Positions 59,252-64,000 of a DNA stretch of 64,000 bases are shown here, in pieces; the first letter of the stretch is position 1; each line of letters begins with the position of its first letter. Source of the DNA: Splendidivirga corallicola. Its GTDB lineage: Bacteria; Bacteroidota; Bacteroidia; Cytophagales; Cyclobacteriaceae. The stretch is taken from contig JAUJEA010000002.1 in assembly GCA_030442035.1 (NCBI GenBank), positions 434,001 to 498,000 on the forward strand, given 5' to 3'. The translations under genes were made by a program, and so were the position numbers. The notes under the pieces are model-generated. The model saw only the letters and a list, made by a program, of their open reading frames with translations, had not been told where the DNA came from and ran no database searches.

Positions 59252-59416
59252 ATGATCGGATATATCTACATAGCGTTGGTAATTGGTTTTGTCCTGGGTT
59301 GGATCGTACGTCACAGATTGGCAGTTGCATCCTCTGAGACCCGCTCCCCGCTTTTGGGCAGCAGACATTTCAAGAAAGCAAAAGATTCAAAAAATGGCAC
59401 AAATAAGGATAGGTAA
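59252..59416 (+). CDS. Small membrane protein, 54 aa
   Basis: An ORF too short for usual calling. It begins with GTMIGYIYIALVIGFVLGW (one helix), then a polar tail ending in KDSKNGTNKDR. It starts two bases after the previous stop and overlaps the next gene by 23 bases. The packing suggests a real gene, but composition alone cannot prove it. Confidence 0.4.
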   Translation: MIGYIYIALVIGFVLGWIVRHRLAVASSETRSPLLGSRHFKKAKDSKNGTNKDR

Positions 59417-59855
59417 AAAGACTTTTCTTATTCCTGATGCTGGGAGTCCGTGCGACCTGTGGAAATCCTATTTTGACAGCCTGAGAAAAGAAGTTGGCAA
59501 GGACAATGCGAAAATCATTTTCCTGGTTACATGGGGGGCAAATGGCGCCACCTCCTGTACAACTAATTCTGATTTCAATAAGTGGCTGAAAAAGCACGAT
59601 ATAGATGTTTCTAACGCATCCACCAGGGCAATAGCAGACCTATCTGGCATAGGCGGGAACATACTTGGTTTTAGCAAGAACATGACTAAAATCATTTCCA
59701 TTGGCACACCAATATTCCTGGGAGGTGTAGCATTGGTGATCCTGGTTTTACTCATCAATACTGCCAGAAAAGGTGATGTGAGTGACTTGGCGGCTCTTCA
59801 TCCGGCGGGCAGAGCAGCCAAGTTGAGCGGTGGCTTAAAACTTCTGAAGGGATGA
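59394..59855 (+). CDS. Virion-operon protein with C-terminal membrane segment, 153 aa
   Basis: I start at 59394 (MAQIRIGKKTFLIPDAGSP), since the longer frame adds residues from an upstream GTG that look non-coding. The middle has AKIIFLVTWGANGATSC and WLKKHDIDVSNASTRAIADLSG; the membrane helix is near the C-terminus (IISIGTPIFLGGVALVILVLLI). I do not recognise the family. It overlaps the next gene by 4 bases (ATGATGG). Confidence 0.5.
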   Translation: MAQIRIGKKTFLIPDAGSPCDLWKSYFDSLRKEVGKDNAKIIFLVTWGANGATSCTTNSDFNKWLKKHDIDVSNASTRAIADLSGIGGNILGFSKNMTKIISIGTPIFLGGVALVILVLLINTARKGDVSDLAALHPAGRAAKLSGGLKLLKG

Positions 59856-60349
59856 TGGACAGGAAAAATCTATTGCTGGCAAGTGGAGTGGTAACAGGGA
59901 TAGGGTGCGCTGTCTCCATCTACTTCGATCTAAGGAGAAAGAAGCGTGATAAGCTGGCTGCAGAACTCATAAAAGAGATCACAAAGCAGTTGAAGCCCTC
60001 GACCACCGGTCTGCTTTCTGAAAACGCTTTTGACATCCACTATAAAGACGAAGTGGTCAGAAGTACAGGAAGGCAGATTTTGACGCTGAAAAGTGAAGTA
60101 GCTAACGATTATGCCAATCAGATTCATTCTGCCTGGGGAAGTTGGTGGTCAGGTGGTGATGACGAAAAGAAAGTCTACGGCGTATTCCGCAAGCTCCGGG
60201 ACAAGGTACAAGTCTCTCAAATTGCAACGGCCTATTTAAGAAACTTCGGTGTAAACCTAATAGACAAATTAAACGAACGGTTGAACGACAAGGAAATCAA
60301 AAATGTCCTTGCCATCGTCAAGCCGCTTCCGGCTTTTAGAACTGTGTGA
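59852..60349 (+). CDS. Tandem-paralogue membrane protein A, 165 aa
   Basis: One N-terminal helix (LLLASGVVTGIGCAVSIYF), then a basic linker and a globular domain (~55-165) with SAWGSWWSGGDDEKKVYGVF, LRDKVQVSQIATAYLRNF and KPLPAFR. The globular domain matches the next gene (WWSNDDEEAVKKIF, LRDKVQVANLSRAFWF, RNLPKYR), so the two are tandem paralogues. The aromatic and acidic cluster (W-x-S/W-W) could be a binding site. Probably virion- or envelope-associated. ATGA-type overlap with the gene before. Confidence 0.55.
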   Translation: MMDRKNLLLASGVVTGIGCAVSIYFDLRRKKRDKLAAELIKEITKQLKPSTTGLLSENAFDIHYKDEVVRSTGRQILTLKSEVANDYANQIHSAWGSWWSGGDDEKKVYGVFRKLRDKVQVSQIATAYLRNFGVNLIDKLNERLNDKEIKNVLAIVKPLPAFRTV

Positions 60350-60350
60350 C

Positions 60351-60917
60351 ATGAATATAGATAAGAAAACGTGGTGGTTAATAAGTGGTTCGGCAGTAGC
60401 GCTAGGCGCTACTGCTACTGTCTACTTCCTTATCATCAAAAAGAAGTCCCGCGCAGGACTGCCAAAATCCGATAAATACGGGAACCGCATCTTGAAAAAG
60501 AAAAACACCGGTGGCATTTCCGGTGGAGTAGAAACGGCCACCGGAAATAAGGGAACAACTATTTCGGAACCCAATTGGAACAATCCGTTTGACATGAATT
60601 ATGAAAATGATGTCAAAAAATGGGTATCTCCGAAAGGAGTCCTGGTGTTAAACAATACCGAAGCTGGCAAGATGGCTCAAATCCTGTATAAAGCAAAAGG
60701 TTCCGGTTGGTGGAGCAATGATGATGAAGAGGCGGTCAAAAAGATTTTCCTGAAGAGGTTACGGGATAAGGTTCAGGTAGCCAATCTATCAAGAGCCTTT
60801 TGGTTCAGGTACAAAAAGGATATGTGGGAATACCTTAACAGCTTTTTAAGCAACAGCGAAATGGAAGGCTATGTACACAAACCAGTCCGTAACCTTCCTA
60901 AATACCGATTAGCATAA
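60351..60917 (+). CDS. Tandem-paralogue membrane protein B, 188 aa
   Basis: I start at 60351 (MNIDKKTWWLISGSAVALGA); the longer frame from 60303 reads through the preceding gene. One N-terminal helix, then a Gly/Asn-rich linker, and the same globular domain as the preceding gene, but longer. Its position right after gene A supports a duplication. Function unknown; probably structural. Confidence 0.55.
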   Translation: MNIDKKTWWLISGSAVALGATATVYFLIIKKKSRAGLPKSDKYGNRILKKKNTGGISGGVETATGNKGTTISEPNWNNPFDMNYENDVKKWVSPKGVLVLNNTEAGKMAQILYKAKGSGWWSNDDEEAVKKIFLKRLRDKVQVANLSRAFWFRYKKDMWEYLNSFLSNSEMEGYVHKPVRNLPKYRLA

Positions 60918-60930
60918 ACTATTGAGTAAA

Positions 60931-61392
60931 ATGGCAACAACAAATAAATCAACAACGACCAAGGCATCCAAAGGAAATGTCAGCATAGACAGCAAGACAA
61001 TCTGGATTGGTGGTGGCATTGTCCTCCTGGTAGGCAGTGGTGTCGCAATATGGTACTTTATTAAAAAGAAAAAGGGGAAAGAGGCTCAAAATGAAATTAC
61101 AACAGCTTCAGCAGCTTCAAATGGCCGATCTTCAGTTTCAGGAAGATTTCAGTGTACAAGCACGAAATACCCACTAACATTTGGAACATGCCACCCTGAT
61201 GTGGGAATCCTTCAGCGATACTTGAAATCCCTAAACATGAACCTGGGTAGAAGCGGCATGAATCGTGATGGGGTGGATATGCAGTTTGGTGCATTGACCA
61301 AAGCAGCCGCACTGAAAAAGCTGGGGAAAGACACATTTCAGGCTACTGACATTGAAGGAATTAAGAAGGCTTTAAACTTTGTAGGATCATGA
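60931..61392 (+). CDS. Membrane protein with peptidoglycan-binding-like C-terminus A, 153 aa
   Basis: I start at 60931 (MATTNKSTTTKASKGN). One membrane helix (TIWIGGGIVLLVGSGVAIWYF), then a linker with KNEITTASAASNG. The C-terminal part (~80-153) reads CTSTKYPLTFGTCHPDVGILQRYLKSLNMNLG and GALTKAAALKKLG, resembling the peptidoglycan-binding (PG_binding_1) fold. It overlaps the next gene by 4 bases (ATGA). Fits a virion-associated wall-binding protein. Confidence 0.55.
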   Translation: MATTNKSTTTKASKGNVSIDSKTIWIGGGIVLLVGSGVAIWYFIKKKKGKEAQNEITTASAASNGRSSVSGRFQCTSTKYPLTFGTCHPDVGILQRYLKSLNMNLGRSGMNRDGVDMQFGALTKAAALKKLGKDTFQATDIEGIKKALNFVGS

Positions 61393-61943
61393 GCAATAAA
61401 GAACTGATCAAAGCCGGATGTGTGGTAGGTGGACTCGTGGGTTTGGGAATACTCGTTTACATCATTCTTAAAGAAGATGATGAAAAGGTAGAGAAAGCAT
61501 TAAACGAACCAGGGGGACATCAGGAAAGAAGCCGGAGACCAACCGGAAATAAAAGAAGCACTGTAATGAAGGGCAAACGAGACAGTGAGCTTCAGGATGC
61601 TGAACATCATCACCATAATAATGTTTTAGACCCCTTAGAGGAAATAAATGAGCATGTCAAGCAGCTTGATGAGCGGGTAGCAGAAGAAGAAAAAATCAAC
61701 CGGCTACCGCCTCCGGAGGCTGATGAGTTTCCACTAAGGTTAGGTAGTAATGGAGAAAAAGTTGAAAGACTCCAGGTTTGGTTAATGCGTAATTATGGAC
61801 TATTCGGAAAGATCACCAAAATCTATGATGAAAAAACTGAAGCGCTGGTAAAAAAGCATCTTGGGGTAGATATGATTGATGAAAAGATCTATAACCGCTA
61901 CAAAATGAGTAAACATGTAACAGAACAAGTAATTGTAAGATAG
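61389..61943 (+). CDS. Membrane protein with peptidoglycan-binding-like C-terminus B, 184 aa
   Basis: One membrane helix (CVVGGLVGLGILVYIILK), a charged disordered linker with DAEHHHHNNV, then a C-terminal part (PLRLGSNGEKVERLQVWLMRNYG, KITKIYDEKTEALVKKHLG) that matches the same wall-binding pattern as the gene before. Thus a second tandem pair. The ends of both are similar in length but diverged. Confidence 0.55.
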   Translation: MSNKELIKAGCVVGGLVGLGILVYIILKEDDEKVEKALNEPGGHQERSRRPTGNKRSTVMKGKRDSELQDAEHHHHNNVLDPLEEINEHVKQLDERVAEEEKINRLPPPEADEFPLRLGSNGEKVERLQVWLMRNYGLFGKITKIYDEKTEALVKKHLGVDMIDEKIYNRYKMSKHVTEQVIVR

Positions 61944-61945
61944 TC

Positions 61946-62140
61946 ATGTCAACAGGAAGGAAAGCTAACTTAAAAAACATTCTCGACTCATTGGTAGATG
62001 ATGATGGGTTGAAAACGGAGGTCACAATCACATTAACAGACGGTACACTTATTAAGACCTCCATGTACCTGGTTGGAACCGTGATTGTCGGGTCACTGGC
62101 ATTTTTTGCGATACGAGGAATTTTTAACAATGCCGGGTAA
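61946..62140 (+). CDS. Small membrane protein, 64 aa
   Basis: A polar N-terminal half (LDSLVDDDGLKTEVTITLTDGTLIKTS) is followed by one hydrophobic helix (YLVGTVIVGSLAFFAI) and a short tail. It begins two bases after the preceding stop. It could be a virion membrane protein or a holin-like factor; there is no decisive motif. Confidence 0.45.
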   Translation: MSTGRKANLKNILDSLVDDDGLKTEVTITLTDGTLIKTSMYLVGTVIVGSLAFFAIRGIFNNAG

Positions 62141-62224
62141 TGAAAAAGCATCTGAAGGGTAATGGTTTCCCAAACTTCAGGAAAGAGTAATAATCAAATT
62201 AAAGGAGAACCTAACATCTAAATT

Positions 62225-62593
62225 ATGGTGTCAAAAAATGATCTTATAAAGGAACTTTCACTTCTATTGATATGCCTGCTTTGCCTGGCTCTGTATATGT
62301 ACTTTGGTGTTTGGGGAAGCTCCGGGGATTCAAATTATCACAAAGACCTGATCAAAATGAATCAAAAGAACGACTCGCTAATCAGAGAAAATCAAATCCT
62401 GGATTTAATTAACAATCAGTTGATAAAAGAAGCGGATAGCTTGAACAAGCTATTGGAGAATGATCGAAATACGATTCAAGAATTAAAGCGTAAAAGAAGT
62501 GAGAAAATTGAAGTTATTGACAATCTTGATGGTGACGAGCTTTTGGAGTTTTTCTCAGAATTTAACACCAAAAATGCAGACACTCAATGGTGA
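62225..62593 (+). CDS. Spanin-like protein A (inner-membrane type), 122 aa
   Basis: An N-terminal membrane helix (ELSLLLICLLCLALYMYF) is followed by a coiled coil with heptads (KMNQKNDSLIRENQILDLINNQLIKEADSLNKLLENDRNTIQELKRK region) and an acidic tail. This is the layout of i-spanins (Rz-type), which bridge to the outer membrane at lysis. Its 3' 95 bases are overlapped out of frame by the next gene, as in Rz/Rz1. No sequence identity can be proven by eye. Confidence 0.5.
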   Translation: MVSKNDLIKELSLLLICLLCLALYMYFGVWGSSGDSNYHKDLIKMNQKNDSLIRENQILDLINNQLIKEADSLNKLLENDRNTIQELKRKRSEKIEVIDNLDGDELLEFFSEFNTKNADTQW

Positions 62594-62918
62594 TACGCTT
62601 TTCTGCTTTTCCAGACCACAAGCTCGAACGCTGGCAAAGCTCCTTATTAGCGGCAGTTATAGTGATTCCATTTCAAATAGTATATCACTGGAAAACCAAC
62701 GATTGTATGTGGTTTTGGAAAAGAAAGATAAGCTTATCAACAATTTAAATCTCAAAATTGAATTCACAAGTCAGATCATTGATAACCAGGGGCAAAACCT
62801 CCGCTTCCTTAAAGAACATTTGAAGAAAGTCGATAAAAAACTAACACAGTCAAGAAGACAAAAGAAATGGATGCTGGTGAGTCTTATTTCGCTCACCATA
62901 TTTTCAGTAATAAAGTAA
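62499..62918 (+). CDS. Spanin-like partner protein B (overlapping, other frame), 139 aa
   Basis: It starts with a GTG inside the preceding gene. The N-terminus is a signal-like segment (LKLLTILMVTSFWSFS), then a coiled coil (LENQRLYVVLEKKDKLINNL, FLKEHLKKVDKKL), and a C-terminal membrane helix (MLVSLISLTIFSVI). The o-spanin lipobox Cys is absent (FSQN), so this is not a classical Rz1; a two-membrane-end coiled coil is a variant. The +1-type overlap of ~95 bases and the position in the lysis region support the call. Confidence 0.45.
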   Translation: MRKLKLLTILMVTSFWSFSQNLTPKMQTLNGDTLFCFSRPQARTLAKLLISGSYSDSISNSISLENQRLYVVLEKKDKLINNLNLKIEFTSQIIDNQGQNLRFLKEHLKKVDKKLTQSRRQKKWMLVSLISLTIFSVIK

Positions 62919-62928
62919 ATTTTTGAAA

Positions 62929-63219
62929 ATGAGTGGATACCAAAGTGATACAAATGGATCATCTGATCCCATTGAAGGAAGAGTAGTAATCAAAGGACAA
63001 ATTGATGCGTCCCTATTTCCACCCTTTCCAGCAGCTAAAAAGGGTGATATGTTTGCGGTGAGTAAAAATGGCCTCATTGGTGATAGTGATGCAGGGCAGG
63101 GCCTCATAGTTAATGCCGGAGACTCAATATATGCTATAAGCGATAACAATGGTGGAGCTTACGCTGAGATTCAGGATAAGTGGGGCTGTAATTCTGGTAA
63201 AATACAATTAGGACCTTGA
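62929..63219 (+). CDS. Small beta protein near the lysis genes, 96 aa
   Basis: I start at 62929 (MSGYQSDTNGSSD). The protein is beta-rich with glycine turns: VVIKGQIDASLFPPFP, GDMFAVSKNGLIGD, GLIVNAGDSIYAIS, GAYAEIQDKWG. The GDM/GDS-x-Y-A-I-S pattern resembles phage tail-fibre or capsid accessory domains. There is no membrane segment. Role unknown. Confidence 0.45.
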   Translation: MSGYQSDTNGSSDPIEGRVVIKGQIDASLFPPFPAAKKGDMFAVSKNGLIGDSDAGQGLIVNAGDSIYAISDNNGGAYAEIQDKWGCNSGKIQLGP

Positions 63220-63224
63220 AAAGC

Positions 63225-63575
63225 ATGGATTATATAAAATTGTCCGTAGCATTTTTTGGAGCAACCGGCTTTTGGAAGCTTATTGAATCTGCAATCAAAT
63301 GGAGACTAGATAAAAAGCTGAAGAGCGCTGAAGCGAGTAATATTTTTGCTCAGGCCAATAAAGAGGTAATAGAGAGTTTTCTCAAGCTTTCACAGGAACT
63401 AAAAGATCAGTTGGGCAGGCAAAAAGAACGGATTGACGAACTAGAGAAGCTGGTGGAAAAGGAGAAAAAAAGAAATGACGATTTGGAAAAGCTTGTATCC
63501 AGGTTGGAAGAGCGAAATCATGAACTTGAAACTGAATTAAATAAGCTAAAACATGCCAAATCAATCAAGCAATAG
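63225..63575 (+). CDS. Membrane/coiled-coil protein, lysis-region type, 116 aa
   Basis: I start at 63225 (MDYIKLSVAFFGATGFW). A short N-terminal hydrophobic segment, then a basic stretch and a long heptad coiled coil (ELKDQLGRQKERIDELEKLV, NDDLEKLVSRLEERNHELET). Similar proteins stand next to lysis genes of many Bacteroidota phages. It overlaps the next gene by 23 bases. Function not known. Confidence 0.5.
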   Translation: MDYIKLSVAFFGATGFWKLIESAIKWRLDKKLKSAEASNIFAQANKEVIESFLKLSQELKDQLGRQKERIDELEKLVEKEKKRNDDLEKLVSRLEERNHELETELNKLKHAKSIKQ

Positions 63576-63705
63576 CAAATCTATGAATATTCTGATTAGT
63601 GCTTCAATGATCCTTAACATCACCTATATGAGTATCCAGTTTTATAAGATGTATCAGGAAAAAAAGAAGAAAGGCAAATGTAAATGCCAGCAAAAGCAGG
63701 GATAA
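63553..63705 (+). CDS. Holin-like small membrane protein, 50 aa
   Basis: Too short for usual calling. It starts with a polar Ser/Asn-rich stretch, then a hydrophobic segment (MNILISASMILNITYMSIQF), and a basic Lys-rich tail with two cysteines (KCKCQQKQG). The alternative start at 63583 leaves 40 residues. It lies directly before the M15 peptidase, a holin-typical place, with no gap (TAAATG). Confidence 0.45.
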   Translation: MPNQSSNSKSMNILISASMILNITYMSIQFYKMYQEKKKKGKCKCQQKQG

Positions 63706-64000
63706 ATGGAAGTTGTCATAAAAAAGGAATATGTCTACCTGGGTATCGGATTTCTGTCTGTTGCAGTTATTGGAACAGTTGCGATACTTATCGCTAGATC
63801 CAGGTCTAAAATAGATTTAAATAAGTTCGATAGCCCGGACATTCCAGGAAGTGGCAAATGTATGGATAAGACCTTCCTGAAGATGCTACAGCAACTTCAG
63901 AAAAAGAGCGGATATCCAATATTCGACTGGATAAACTCTGGGGCCAGGAGTGTCTACTGGAACAGTCGTGTTGGAGGGGTTCAAAATTCTGCTCACAAAA
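63706..64000 (+). CDS. Membrane-anchored M15-type peptidase, endolysin candidate (3' end outside window)
   Basis: 98 residues are visible. The N-terminus has a membrane helix (YLGIGFLSVAVIGTVAILIA). From ~residue 42 the Peptidase_M15_3 (D-Ala-D-Ala carboxypeptidase-like) pattern is seen: FDSPDIPGSGKCMDKTFLKML, then INSGARSVYWNSRVGGVQNSAHK. The SAH is the first part of the zinc site; the rest lies beyond the window. Known biology: phage M15 enzymes cleave peptide cross-links. Membrane-anchored with a catalytic domain, it is a signal-anchor endolysin type. Confidence 0.75.
   Translation, partial: MEVVIKKEYVYLGIGFLSVAVIGTVAILIARSRSKIDLNKFDSPDIPGSGKCMDKTFLKMLQQLQKKSGYPIFDWINSGARSVYWNSRVGGVQNSAHK

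Overview
The window looks like part of a Bacteroidota genome, probably a free-living Cytophagia/Flavobacteriia-type bacterium. The signs are a FISUMP-domain lipoprotein, many short signal peptides ending in a lipobox cysteine, few Shine-Dalgarno motifs, and AT-rich intergenic DNA. Genus assignment is not possible from the sequence alone. Both window ends cut through genes (a MoxR-type ATPase on the left, an M15 peptidase on the right), so the element continues on both sides.

Three blocks can be seen. (1) 1-7.83 kb, all + strand: a tightly overlapping operon with a MoxR-like AAA+ ATPase, a possible VWA-like partner, several charged coiled-coil proteins, a protein with a DnaA-domain-IV-like helix-turn-helix, a P-loop ATPase of the FtsK/HerA/Zot (virion packaging or assembly) type, and a PP-loop (PAPS-reductase-like) enzyme. 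(2) 7.9-50 kb, visibly more AT-rich and mostly - strand: a large accessory island made of separate modules. These are a sacsin-type GHKL ATPase with a nuclease-like tail; integron-style gene cassettes with one intact and one decayed attC-like site; a TIR / membrane protein / ThsB-like TIR operon followed by a DUF6884-GIY-YIG pair; an eight-gene sugar/glycosyltransferase operon carrying a SEFIR-FGE fusion and an epimerase-CpdA-like phosphodiesterase fusion; a complete type I restriction-modification locus with an ABC-type ATPase gene between hsdS and hsdM; a GmrSD-like (DUF262-DUF1524) gene; a RadC-like gene; an AbiE toxin-antitoxin pair with two upstream palindromes; and several lipoproteins. 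Dispersed repeats (here called R-A, R-B, R-C and IS21-like end repeats) sit at module borders. (3) 50.3-64 kb, all + strand and densely packed: about 27 mostly small proteins, many with one membrane segment. They include arginine-rich membrane-anchored proteins, a beta-propeller protein, a zinc metallopeptidase, an amidase and its apparently dead paralogue, two proteins with peptidoglycan-binding-like C-termini, an overlapping spanin-like pair, a holin-like peptide and an M15 peptidase.

My reading is that blocks 1 and 3 are halves of one virus-like element: ATPase and early genes on the left, virion and lysis genes on the right. No portal, large terminase, tail tube, sheath or tape-measure gene is visible. 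The many membrane-anchored proteins and peptidoglycan enzymes fit a tailless, membrane-containing (or filamentous) virion better than a tailed phage. Block 2 would then be a defence and accessory cargo region inserted between the two halves. Alternatively, block 2 could be host DNA next to two separate element fragments. This interpretation is inference; the gene content and the repeats are seen directly.
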